The notes under the pieces: generated by a model
What the model was told of the DNA's origin: nothing
What the model saw: only the letters and a program-made list of their open reading frames with translations
Databases searched by the model: none
Shown: positions 36,447-47,997 of the stretch, piece after piece
How the letters are laid out: the number at the start of each line of letters is the position of its first letter
How positions within the stretch are numbered: the stretch's first letter is position 1
NCBI GenBank assembly: GCA_038277395.1
Contig: CM076196.1
Coordinates: 87,609,786 to 87,673,785, forward strand
Reading direction: 5' to 3'
DNA length: 64,000 nucleotides
Source: Dryocosmus kuriphilus
Lineage: Eukaryota > Arthropoda > Insecta > Hymenoptera > Cynipidae
Translations under genes and position numbers: made by a program

Positions 36447-36784
36447 CGCCAGCAGCTAGAAGACCACCAGGCTATAGTCGACCAGGAGTTGTGATAAGAC
36501 CAACTCCACCAATTCGAACCACTCCAAAACCGTACTCCAATTATCCCAGTTATCCCAGCAACTCGATTGGTGGTAGAAAGGATTCCTGGTGGAGAAGAAC
36601 TTTTGGAGGCGGTTCCCGAGGCAATTCTGATTACAGACCCCAGAGCAATACGTATGGAAATATTTCTTCTCGAGGAAAGGATGACCACAAGACGCATGTT
36701 TCCAAGGATTCCCAAGGAAATATGACCTGGACATTTTCCAGATTACGTCGTAGTACTAAAAAGAGGTCATCTAGCAAGGCCTAG
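36447..36784 (+). CDS. Exon 5: short basic Tyr-Pro/Arg tail B with own stop
   Basis: About 111 codons to TAG. It begins APAARRPPGYSRPGVVIRP, then NYPSYPSN, then a Trp/Arg/Gly part (SWWRRTFGGGSRGN) and a basic end (TWTFSRLRRSTKKRSSSKA). Three acceptors in phase 1 precede it (AG ending at 36446, 36455 and 36470), so like exon 4 it can be joined to exon 3 without a frame change; the pyrimidine tract is weak. RLRR fits a furin-type R-x-R-R site. The YP motifs link it to the exons on either side. It may be an alternative last exon (AATAAA at 37260) or, with an unseen internal donor, an internal exon. The isoform would be about 213 residues. This is the least certain of the six exons. Confidence 0.68.
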
Positions 36785-37834
36785 TAATTTTCAACTTAAT
36801 TTCCTCTTTTAGTCTCGTCTCCTAACTATTTCTTAACCACGAACAAATCGATTCCGATTTTGAGAAGTCATCTGTTTTTAATGCAGCAGATGTCCAGTAG
36901 TTTATTCAGAAACTAAGTTAAAGACAATCCTGAAAGGTTTTGATCGATTTTATACTCTGCAATTTCCTGGATGTCTAAAGGCATGGCAAAACCCAGGTCT
37001 AAAAATTCTTTTGATTTTTACGACTATAATGTTTTTTATAATTAATAATAATCTTTTCTTGACGTTTGATACTCGTATAAACCAGTGCCATAGTTGTAAA
37101 GAAATATATCTTTGTTGATGTACTCAGAGAGGAACAAAATACGTACATATAAGTAATAAAGAATAATGTATAAACGATTGTAAGTGAAGATACACCAAAA
37201 ATATTTGACGATACAAAGTGTATACGATTTCTGTAATAATACAAGGTTATTAAAATATTAATAAAGATTTGATATTACTTTCAGTAAATAATGTGAAGTA
37301 ATAATTGACACAATGAAAGTCATATGAGGTTTCTAGGAGATCTATAAGTGCATGATCCGAAGATGCATGGAGCTTTGATACTAATTTTTGCTAACGAATT
37401 AACTATTTAGACTTCAAAAAATATGCATACTCATATAGTGTAATATTTAATATAATTTTCGAGGAATTTAGGTTCAAGTTGATATTAAATAATTTTTTTT
37501 TATTGATGAACAAAATTCCGTAGGTGCTCTGGGAATATTATTACAATTCTGAAAGCTTTAGTTGGTTTAATGAACATACAGATCTTATTCCAATGGAGTA
37601 ATTTATTAATTAAATGACATCTGGAGGATAATAATAATTGCAAAACCATTATAACTAATATTAACATAGCACTCATGTCGTTTTATTGCTTTGGAATAAC
37701 ATCCATTCCTAATGGCATCTCCATGGACTTCACCACTTCTGGTGCTTATATCAGCATGGTATGTTGATATATAACGCAAGGGTATCTGCATAACATTTAT
37801 ATATCCACTAAGAAGACAGTCTCTAACATTTTAG
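36785..37834. other. 3' flank of exon 5 / intron before exon 6
   Basis: AT-rich, with AATAAA at 37260. No coding segment found. Confidence 0.45.
37260..37265 (+). promoter_or_regulatory. Candidate poly(A) signal after exon 5
   Basis: AATAAA lies 476 bp after the exon 5 stop and before the exon 6 acceptor at 37835, which would allow exon 5 to end a transcript. Weak support by itself in AT-rich DNA. Confidence 0.35.
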
Positions 37835-39249
37835 AGACCAATTGGGACGAATCCGATGCGACACCCTGGTACATCGACAACAACATCGGGTCAGGGATTC
37901 TCGAGGGAAATACGATTTCCGAATTCAACGACCTGAGGAATGGTGGCTCCGCAGATTTCTACGGGCAATTCGCCAAAGAAGTGTATCCCGTTGAACCCGA
38001 ATTACTAAACAGGATAAGAAGAGATGCTCCTGATAGTGGATCACACTCAAATGCCGATTCTGGAAATCTTTCTGGATCTGGATATCCAAGTTCTGGTTCC
38101 GGTTATTCAAAATCAGGTTCAGGTTACCCAGGTTCTTCTGGGTACCCTAGTGAAGATTCGAAGTCTAGTGGTAATAGTCCTTTAAGGTCAGGCTCTGGTT
38201 ATCCAGCAGGTTCCAGTTATCCATCAGGATCTGGTTATCCTGATGACACAATAAAAAAATCAAGCGCAAGCTCAGTTAACTCAGAAAATTCTAGAACCCC
38301 ATCTTCAGGATATCCTGGTGGATCTGGGTATCCTTTAGGATCAGGATACCCTGCAGGATCTGGTTATCCATCAGAATCCACATCGGGTGGCAGTTCCAGG
38401 CCGAGTTCTGGGTATCCCTCTGGATCAGGTTATCCTGGTGACACAATGAAAAAGTCCAGCGCAAGCTCAGTTAACTCAGAAAATTCTAGAACCTCATCTT
38501 CAGGATATCCTGGTGGATCTGGATATCCTTTAGGATCAGGATACCCTGCAGGATCTGGTTATCCATCAGAATCCACATCGGGTGGCAGTTCCAGGCCGAG
38601 TTCTGGGTATCCCCCTGGATCAGGATATCCTGATGACACAATGAAAAAGTCTAGCGCAAGCTCAGTTAACTCAGAAAATTCTAGAACCCCATCTTCAGGA
38701 TATCCTGGTGGATCTGGATATCCTTCAGGATCAGGATACCCTGCAAGATCTGACTATCCTTCCTCTAGCAGAGGTTCTGGTTACCCATCAAGCTCAGGAT
38801 ACCCATCTGGTTCGGGTTATCCATCAGTTTCTGGATATCCATCAGGTTCAGGATATCCCGGTGGATCTGGATATCCAGACAATACAATGAGAAAAACAAG
38901 TGTAAGTAACGTAAATGCTGGATATCCAAATTCTCCAAGTTCCGGATATCCTAATTCTGGGTATCCATATTCAGGTTATCCTGCTCAAAATCCAAACCAA
39001 TACGGAAGCTATCCAAACCAATATGGTGGTTACCCTAACCAAGCTGGCGGTTATCCTCAGGCTGGATATCCTGGAGGCTACCCTCAGGGAGGATATCCTC
39101 AGGGAAATTATCCCCAGGGAGGATATCGAGAAAATGTACCCACTAGTCCTAAGCCTAGCATTGGGGACCAAATTCAGACGTTTGCTAAAAACTTAGCAAA
39201 GAAAATTGTCACCCAAGCAATTATCGATAAAGTTGCTGGTAGAACTTAA
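37835..39249 (+). CDS. Exon 6: long Ser/Gly-Tyr-Pro repeat tail C
   Basis: About 470 codons to TAA. The acceptor AACATTTTAG at 37834 gives phase 1, like all other exons; the frame is open upstream to 37768, but no ATG is needed. It opens with a non-repetitive acidic segment (ETNWDESDATPWYIDNNIGS, then a region ending VYPVEPELLNRIRRDAPDSG). RIRR is a furin-like processing site just before the repeats. Next come some 35 GYP motifs, mostly SGSGYP or SGYPGGSGYP, with three blocks of a 65-residue repeat. A GYPNQYGGYPNQAGGYPQ section follows, and a non-repetitive C-terminus (IQTFAKNLAKKIVTQAIIDK, then VAGRT). The composition suggests an extracellular structural, silk-like or cuticle-like polymer; that is inference. 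With exons 1-3 the product would be about 572 residues. Confidence 0.85.
38254..38755 (+). repeat. 195-bp (65-residue) in-frame tandem repeat inside exon 6
   Basis: Copies start at 38254, 38449 and 38644 (period exactly 195 bp); the third is partial. Each begins KKSSASSVNSENSRTPSSGY and continues with GYP motifs and an STSGGSSRPSS spacer. The copies differ by only a few bases, including synonymous ones, so the duplication is recent. Because the unit is a multiple of three, copy number can change without breaking the frame. Confidence 0.93.
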
Positions 39250-40532
39250 ACTTCTCTTACAAATGTTTTTAGATTATAAGGTCCAAATTTTAGGTCCCAA
39301 AGAAATAGAATTGCTTCTACAATTAAAATGTTTGAAATTTGGGTCTCATTTTAGGATTTAGGAAGACAATGTTGCCAGTAATTGACAGATTCCAATACTC
39401 ATGTTTTTACATGAAATCTTCTTTTTATTACAATGGATATATAATTTGTGTCAATTATTGGAACTGATGGCATCCACATTGCTAAAGTATGATACTCACT
39501 TCAAATGCCGAGAAGAAGGTACAAAAATATATTTATATGCTCACGAATTGCACGCTTACGGAGTATTTTAGAATATTTTGTCAGAATATTTTCAGCAATG
39601 TACAATATTATAAATATTCTTTATTTGTCGCGCTAATTTTAAGGATGCTTACGATATGTAATGATATGTCAAATTAATAAAAAATAATTTATTTAGAATC
39701 CTTCCTTTATCAAGTCCCCATTAACTGTTTTTCCTCAACCAAGAAGTAAAAAAATCTTCCTGTTTTGATATTTAAAAAATATTATAAATTGAAGAAAAAA
39801 AACTTATCTTTTATTCAGAACGTCCTTCCTTCTCACCACAATTTTACTACATCTTAAGTCTCATCTCCAGTACATTAATTTTTACTACAACACTATGAAA
39901 GTCTTTATAAAATTTTCCTCATATCCTTCATGTCTGACGGATATTCAATGTCCTTTGCAAATATTTATTATTCCAGTCTTGATCTCTTTTCAAAAATGTA
40001 TATCACTAATTGCCTTTAACCGTGAATCGAGCAATTCGTTTACTGTGCGTAAAGGAAATTACTGGCATTTTTCCAAGAGGTAAAATTCCCCTTGAAAAGA
40101 GGAAGTTGAATTACTGAAGTTTGGAGCGGATATCGAAACGCGAATGAATTCGATTGCTTCTTCGAATCATCGGCTAGCAATTGCGAAAGACGCGGTTTAC
40201 TGCCACCCTCATTTCAGACTTTCAACCCCCTGGCACCCCTTTTACCTCTCCCTCAGCAATCGCCATGGAAGTTCACTTCACTCCTTTCTACCATCAGTTC
40301 CTCTTTTAGCTGACGGTAGTTAGGACTGCAATAAAGAAACGAGCGGGAGATTACTCGGCTATCGTCTGTGACCATGAATTCAACCCTTCTGTACCCAGCC
40401 CTACCCATTCTGATCTATAACAACGGAGCGATCGTGGAATAAAGACTAGCGTTCGATTGGCTTCATCCATACTGCAAAATTAAAATTTTTTCTTTTCGTT
40501 TTATAATAGTTAGAAAAAATAGGGGAATAGTT
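39250..40532. other. 3' flank of the gene
   Basis: 3' UTR of exon 6 to about 39.7 kb. A less AT-rich, non-repetitive patch follows at 40100-40450, without recognised coding content. Confidence 0.45.
39676..39681 (+). promoter_or_regulatory. Candidate poly(A) signal after exon 6
   Basis: AATAAA lies 427 bp after the exon 6 stop, followed by T-rich sequence. It is the likely end of the longest transcript. Confidence 0.45.
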
Positions 40533-40692
40533 CGGGAGCTGGTGAAAAAAAATCTGAAGTATTTTGTAAAATTTAGTGTCTTTATATTTAGTTGCATTTT
40601 TGAGGTGTAGATAATACTATATGTATACACTATGTGTATATGTGTACGTATACACATGTCACAGACAGCAGGTCAAGTGACAGAAAACCTGC

Positions 40693-40693
<1 letters not shown>

Positions 40694-40760
<67 letters not shown>
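40694..40760 (+). repeat. 67-bp poly-C tract
   Basis: Uninterrupted C run. The matching place in the opposite arm has only CCCCTCCCCC-like sequence, so the tract expanded inside the element; the assembled length may be unreliable. Confidence 0.9.
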
Positions 40761-40762
<2 letters not shown>

Positions 40763-40924
40763 CCTTGCTAACGTATCCATAACGTAATGAAATTTAAACT
40801 ATTGTATAAACCCTGACATTTTTTTTATAAAGAGTGTTTCTCGAGTAAAAATCTTAAGTATGAGAGTGATGAATCATTGACATTCCGATGTATAAGAAAT
40901 GTATGTCAAATAAGACAGTCCCAT

Positions 40925-43430
40925 GTTTCAAGTATATTGAAGTAAAGCTAAAGTATAGCAAAAGTATAAATAAAGTATTGCTGAAGTATGGGATATACTT
41001 CCTATACATAAATATAGGCTATACTTTATTTATCATTTAGTATGGTTAAAATATCGGGCATACAATGACATTCATTTGTTCATCCTAGCAATGGAATAAC
41101 ACATAATTAACCATAAATGACAGGTTGCCAGAAAATGTAAAATTTTCGCGATTCAAATAATTTCGTGTGGAAAATATATATGCAATATTGTTCGCAAGTA
41201 TAACACAAAACCGAGTTAATACAATCTCGAAGTTTAACAAACATTCCTACAATTTTTCCTCACGAAGTATACTTCTCATACAAAACAGAAAACTTATATT
41301 CTTCTCATATATAATATACAGATAAGAGATCCAGAATTTTTTTATTCCAAACCGTAGTACTATTATTATTATAAGAAGATTTAATCAAATTGTGATGAGG
41401 TGAAATATTTAACGTCTAATTTTACATCATATAAAGTCAAATAATTTATGTTACAGTTCTCGTTTTACTTATTTGCATTTTACTTATTTAGCAAGTTGCA
41501 AACAATATTTTTTGATGTTGTGAAAATCATGATTCTGGATCTCTGTTCTTATATATTTCAGATATCCATCTATTATCTTCCATTGTCAAGAATATGGCTA
41601 TATATCTACTATAGCTATACTTTTCCTTTACTTTAGATATGCTTTATATACTCCCGTGCAGAAATTGCCCCATCTCGCCCCAGTTTTCCTATTTTGAATA
41701 AAATGAAAAAAAATATAATAGGGCACTAATCGGGCAGTATATAGTGAGTCCATGTGTGATTACTTACAAAGTATGACCTCGTTGTTGCCATTTTCAAAAA
41801 ATTAAATAACATCCTGATAAAAATTATAACATCATTTTCAATTATTAGATTTTAACGAGTGTTTACGGCCAAAACCTCAAGTCGGGTATTTTTCAGATAC
41901 CTTGGTTTTACCACACGTGTCCGGTCGAAAATAATTTCGCAGCGCTTGCGTAGCGCTCGCATCGCGGCAGTGTATATATATATTTAGTATTCGTGGTAAA
42001 TCACATTCTGTTTACACGTGGAATAAATCTTAAGAAAAAAATGTATTTGTCACTATTTACATGTGGTCCATCACTTTAAGGGGTAGTTATCAGTAGGTAC
42101 TTGGGGGGGGGGGGGGGGGGGGGGGGGTATTTAAAAAATCCTGGAACACGTAAAGTCAAATATTCGATATTGTAAACAGAACTGCTTTTCTTAATTTTTT
42201 GAGTTTATACCCTGATTTTCATGATAAAAATATTCATAAGAAATATAGTTTTTTTAAAAAATATAAAATAAGGGTTGCAACACCTTGGGTCATAAACATA
42301 CCTAATATTTCGGGCTTCTTATAATAAATGTCTTCTACTTGGGTTTATTCAAAAATATCCATTAGATGCCGAGATATATAAAAAAAATGATTTTAAGGGT
42401 AAACGTTAGGGATCGTTTTCACGAATTAAAAGTGGATTTCGGCACATAAAAAAAGTACGTATCTCTTATTTCGTGAAGTACAACATACCGAAAAAGTATC
42501 AAAATCTGTGAGGTCAGGTTGGAGGGGTTTCGTTGCACGTAAAACAGTTCTTCTTTCTCAGCCACCAATCAGGTGATCTTCCTTAGGGTGTAGTTCAGAA
42601 AAGTATCGCTAGATGGCTTCAAAATGTCTTCTCAAAAGAGACGTCGTTCGAGAAAGGTATAAGAGATGGACGATTGCTCACTATCGTTACTCTGGTTTCC
42701 CGTCAGACAAACGGATAAATCTTTCGCCTTTTACTAAAATTATTTGTTATAATTTACATATATTTTAATTATTTCAAATGCAGTTATTCAAACAGATTCC
42801 AATGAGAAGACAAAAAAAACGTGCATCTCAGAAATGGCAGTTTTGGAAGGAATTGGTATTGTCTTAGCAAATGTCAAAGATTGGGATGGAGGACGGAAAA
42901 ATCGGCTGAAAAAATAATAAAAAGGTTTTTTTAAAAAAAATAGTATTCTTCGTTTATATTTTTAAACCCATTATTATAATTTTTTAGATAAAAGGGATTA
43001 GAATAGAAAAACTGGCAAGGGACCAGTTTTTCTGGCCAGTGACACACTACTAGAGAGGGGCTGAATACGTTACAGTGAATTTCAAATATGGTAATGCCTC
43101 GTCAACCTCTCGCCCAGATTTCTGCACGGGCTTGAGTTATACGTTACAGACATACTTTAGCTATACTTTGACTGAATTTCAAATATGCTTTAGCTATACT
43201 TCAGCTATAGTGCAGTCTGTATCTATAGTGCAGCTATACTTCTCAGATATACTTTAGCAATACTTTCCCTATACCACAACTGTACATCGTTATACTTTCG
43301 CTATATTTGAGCTATACTATACTTTATTCAAATATACATGAAGTATGGGATAGTCTCATTTGCCATACTTTTCCTATGGTATTTAAGAAACGACTTCCGT
43401 ATGATTTCCCATATGTTTTCCTAGATCTAT
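40925..43430. repeat. Nested inverted structure with TATACTTTAGC motifs
   Basis: Left part 40925-41035 has GCTAAAGTATAGC-like motifs and right part 43140-43400 has TATACTTTAGCTATAC-like motifs. Inside these, CCCGTGCAGAAAT (41655) and ATTTCTGCACGGG (43118) are also inverted. Probably a separate element inserted in the larger one. Confidence 0.5.
42103..42127 (+). repeat. 25-bp poly-G tract
   Basis: Uninterrupted G run in the middle of the element at 40533-45456. Confidence 0.9.
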
Positions 43431-44230
43431 CTCATACCAAAATGTTTTTACCCGGGTTGCAATGACATTTACAAAACTGACGGTCAGACCGCCCATGGTC
43501 GAACAGAGCCTGGACATCCTGGAAAAGGGTCAGGGTGAGTTTTTCCGTTAGGTGTGACTGTCACATGAATACTTTTAGTCACACCCCTACCCTTTTCCAG
43601 TGTCTTTTTTGGAGGGAGGCGGGAAGGCATCCGTGTGGCTTGTCAAAGAAATATCTGAAATCACACCCCTACTGTATTTCAGTATTTTGTGAGGGGTGGC
43701 AAGGCCTACCTATGACTAGTCACAGAAATACTTGATGCAAAACACTGGAAAGGGTTAGGAGTGTGAATTCAAACATTTCTGTTACAGGGTGCAGGGATGC
43801 CTTCCCGTCTCCTGAAAAACACTGGAAATAGGTAGACCAGTAACAGAGAAATATAGTTACAGTATACAATGCAGAAGTGCTCACTTGTTTTTTTTTCTCG
43901 AAAAAAATCATTCTAAAAAAAAGTTGTATAGAACACAAAAGACGTATTTTTTTGTGCTTTACAGTTTTTATTCAAAAACTCAGACCCAGGGTTTCTAAAC
44001 TAGAAGAAAAAAAAACTTTTCAAAAAAGTTTGTTGTACTTTTGACCTTGAAAATAAAATTTGCGTCAATTTTCACTAACATATTCGTAATCAGCATTTCA
44101 AAATATGTTAGTGTAGAGAGTTTCAAGCAAAACGGAGGTAACCGTTCTTCGGAAATTCATCTCAGGATTTTATTCAAAGCGATTGTTTTTTATTTCTCCG
44201 TTATTTTTCATTTTTTTAATTTTAAAAAAA

Positions 44231-44280
44231 TCTGCCCGCTTCGCGCAAAGTATGAGCGTGCGAGGAAACGCTCATCTCGA
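44231..44280 (+). repeat. Fragment of the GC-hairpin module
   Basis: TCTGCCCGCTTCGCGCAAAG, then GTATGAGCGTGCG: the start of the composite element without its body. Confidence 0.7.
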
Positions 44281-45772
44281 ATTTTTCTGAAAATGTCCAT
44301 TTGACCTCTATAAGGTCTTCCAAATTATTCCTTAAAAGGCCATTTGAGGTCACAAGTAATGTGACCACAGAGGCAGGTATCCGACATCAGTTGAAAAACA
44401 TTTTATTGAATTTCGTAAATTGATTTCTAAATGACCTTCACAATTTTTCCTTAAAGATCAATTTAAGGTCACGATTAAACAGTCTTCTAAGAGGTAAACA
44501 AATCTTATCTGAAACATTTTTTGATACAAGAAATAACCCGAGGTATTTTTTGTTGAAGGGATAAAATGTCATACCCTTCATTGGTGTATACGAGTTTAAT
44601 CCCTCATATCTGATTAATAAAAGGTATGCTTAATTTGAAATTCTCAGGGGATTGATGTTCTATGGTGTATAATTATTTACCGCCAAAATCGACTCAAAAT
44701 TCGATGTTCACGAAACGGGCGATTTTCGCGGTCACTCATTGTACTACAAATAGTTTATTTAACAACATTTTGAAAACCGCCAGTCAGACCGGCGGTTTTG
44801 AAAATGTAATTAAAAATACTACTTGCATAAAAAATTTGAGGTTTTATCAAGCAAAATATCCTAGTGGAATCAGTCCCCTAAAATTATAATATATAATTTT
44901 TCGATAAGTTTGACAGGGTGCTGACTTGCCCTGTCCCGGCCCTGGGCAGTCTGACTGATGGTTTTGTAAATTTGATTAAATGTACTATTTGTGTTAAAAA
45001 TTTAACATTTTATAAAATTCTTTTACAATAACATTATTTTCGACATGTTTGAAGGGGAGCTGACAGGTCCGGTTCTGACATTGGGCAGTTCGACTGCAGG
45101 TTTTGTAAATGTTGTTAAATAAACTATTTGTGGTTAAAATTTGAGATTTTATGAAATTCTTTTACGAACCCGTTATTTTTGAAATGTTTGGTGGGGTGCC
45201 GTCTCGCCCCGTACCAGCGCTCTGACCGCCCGCGCCGCGGCGGTTTTGTAAATGTCATTGCAAATACTATTTATACAAAAAATTTCAGTTTTTATAAAAT
45301 AGTTTAAATTTCTTAAATTGGCACGTTATCAGGGTGGGGGAGGGGCGTTCTAACACCTAACCTGCTGTCTGATATGTTGATCTATACCTGAAATGCACCC
45401 AAATACAGAAAAGATAGATTTTATAAAATATATGAGACAAATTTCACCAGCTCCCGGATTATAATGTTAAATTCCGAAACACGCCTAGCTTAAACCAACT
45501 TTCTCTTAAAAGAGCTTGCGCATCCCGATTTCTTCCTGATTATATTTTGGGGATGCCTCCCGAGTATTTTCAGCCCAAAATAAAAAAATTTGGTTGGGCC
45601 CTTTTTGAAAAGACTCCAGTTTTATTATATTTATTTCTTGATATATTTTCATAAAAGCCTAAAAAAAAGTAAAACTTTGTTTGATGAAATTCTTTTATTT
45701 TGCATTTTAAAGTAAAAGCTAAGTGTTTAACATCATGCAATATCTTGGCTCCTTCGAAAATGCTCAAAATAG

Positions 45773-46040
45773 GTGAAAACATGAAGTGTTTTTGGTAATT
45801 TCTCCCTCTTAGATCATTCAGCGCCTAAAATGGTGAAAACAGAAATCAAAGTATATAAAATTATCTGTGAATTAAAACAAAGAAGATAATTTATCTGTTA
45901 ATACTTCACGAGATATGATCTTTAGAAGTCAGGTTTTTGTTTAAAAAAATATTTTTATTTTGAATTTTTGTCAAATATCGCCTTTCATATGAATGTTAGG
46001 TCAAAGTGTTACGTGTATGGATTAAAGTAGACTCCATTCC
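45773..46040 (+). repeat. Left member of an inverted pair of about 270 bp
   Basis: Matches the reverse complement of 49640-49907, including TTTCTCCCTCTTAGATCATTCAGCG, cut here to TTTCTCCCTCTTA, and ATTAAAGTAGACTCCATTCC. The pair flanks the composite-element array at 46869-49620. Confidence 0.85.
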
Positions 46041-46868
46041 CTAGCCCTACCGCATTCTAAAAAAAAACGATATTCTAGCTATTCTTTCACTAATTAGAAA
46101 TATTTGGTGCATTTGCACTTGATCGAAAAAGAAGAAATTATTAATGCAATAAGTAGAGATTATACAAAACATTTTTAAATGATAATTCTAATTTTAAAAT
46201 AAGTAAATAAATGTAGCATATGATCGAGATGATGAGACAGCAAAAATGCTTCTGAGCTTCTTCCAGTAACTGCAACTACAACGTGGTACTATCATTCTTT
46301 TTCAAATTATTTTTGCAATTGGAGACAAACTCTTCTATTGTTTCATTACCTTGCTCATATAACACATTTAAGTTATTTAAATTCCGTTAGAAATGCTATT
46401 TTTAAAATTTTGTTACAATTTCTATTTAATACTGCATTACTAATTTCTCTTTTTTTGGTCAAGTCAAAATATGCACAACACACTTGTAATTATAGTGACA
46501 GAAAATACCATACTATCAGACTCTGTATTTAAATAACTCTAAGTACAAGAGCTTAGAGTTGAACATTATAAATATTTAAAAAGATAAATTTATGAAAAAG
46601 ATATCGATACGAATTGACCAGACAGCGCAATGGTGCGCCATAAAATTATCTAATAATTGAAAAAAAATTCAGCTTGCTATCTTCATTTCCCTAATTACAA
46701 ACAGGCGGAAAGTAAATACACGGGAGGGTTGGTAAAACGTGAATTTGTAATGTACTACATGCCTTTAACGAAAACAAGATATTTCAAAAAAAGCGTAATG
46801 GTCCATAAAAAGTGTTATATTTGGAACGCCGTACCGTAACGTGGAACTTATCAAAGCTACATATTTTT
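46041..46868. other. No gene seen
   Basis: AT-rich sequence between the inverted arm and the array; no recognised structure. Confidence 0.45.
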
Positions 46869-47997
46869 ACATTCTCATCTCAATGAGAAGGTATTAGTTT
46901 TATGTGAAAACTGACTTTCGCGGATTTCATGAAATCTCCACGTTTCATGACCTCCTGAATCCGAAAAAACATGTTTTACGTTGGTGTCTGTCTGTCGTTG
47001 TTGTCGTCGTTGTTGTTGTTGTCGTCGTTGTTGTTGTCGTCGTTGTAGTCTGTGAACACGATAACTTTCGAAGGACTAATCGGATTGGAATGCGCTTTGG
47101 TACACTTCTTTAAGGGGTAAAAAGAAAGGACGAGTTCGTTAACCAGCGGTTTTTGACCAACGGTTATGGTTTTATCCATCAAAAACGGTTTTCACAAAAT
47201 CAAACAATCCATTTTCCGGCTAAACTATGAGAGATACAAAAAAAAATTTAAGAAAGTAAAATTGTTCATCTCAAAAATATCTACAAATTTTGTCTTAACC
47301 GTTTTTCAATAAAATGAACGGTTTTTGTTTTAATCAAGAAAACGCTATTAAAAAAAAACTCTGGTTTCCCGCCAAAATATTCAAGATAAAGAAAAATAGT
47401 AAAGAACAAAGTTGTTAAATTTAAAAAGATCTACAAATTTTGTTTAAACCATTTTCTGATAAAATGCACGGTTTTTGTTTTAATCGATAAAACGTTGTTA
47501 AAAATCAAGGTTTTCAAATTTCCCGCTAAACTATGCAAGATACGGAAAAATAATAATAAAGAAAGTTGTTCACCTCAAAAAGGTCTACAAATTTGCACTC
47601 TATCATTTTCTTGATCAGACGCGTAGTTTTTGAGTTATTCGTGAAATATGTTAATTCGTATAAAAAAATCTACTTTTCCGCAAAAGTATGCGAGATACGT
47701 GAAAATATCAAGAAGCAGAATTATTCACCTTCCAAGGACCTACAAATTCCCTTCAAACCATTTTTTGATACAACCCATACTTTCTTCATTAAACGTATAA
47801 TACCGTTCTTTTAATCAAAAAAATACATTACTATACAGTCAATAAAAAGTTATTAAAAGTTATTGAAAAATCTGCCCGCTACTCAGGTGCATTCTCATCA
47901 CCTGTCTCGTGCTCACCAATCAATGAATTTATATCTAAAACGTAAATTTCTTCATTTTTTACACAGTTTGGCTGAAAAATGCAATTTTTTTATTATT
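46869..47997 (-). repeat. Composite element copy 6 (tandem unit 1)
   Basis: Starts ACATTCTCATCTCAATGAGA. Order: CGGATTTCATGAAATC block, GTTGTCGTC tract (46997-47046), ACGGTTATGGTTTTATCC block, internal units of about 155 bp, GAAAAATCTGCCCGCTACTC end. The unit length is 1129 bp to the next copy. Confidence 0.93.

Larger units (their letters stand above)
40533..45456. mobile_element. Element of about 4.9 kb with long inverted ends
   Basis: CGGGAGCTGGTGAAA at 40533 is inverted at 45442-45456. The similarity continues inward through CAGACAGCAGGT (40663 and 45364), GAAATTTAAACTATT (about 40790 and 45300) and beyond, giving arms of some 210 bp on the right and 330 bp on the left, the latter enlarged by a poly-C run. 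The interior has no long ORF, so it is non-autonomous or decayed. Four diverged units of 139-166 bp (markers at 44794, 44960, 45099, 45242) lie at the right end. Confidence 0.7.

Noticed and set aside
47566..47814. Identical 82-codon frames at 47566 and 48692 as a duplicated gene
   Set aside because: They lie inside tandem composite units, cover the 155-bp units, and have no counterpart frame in the other copies.
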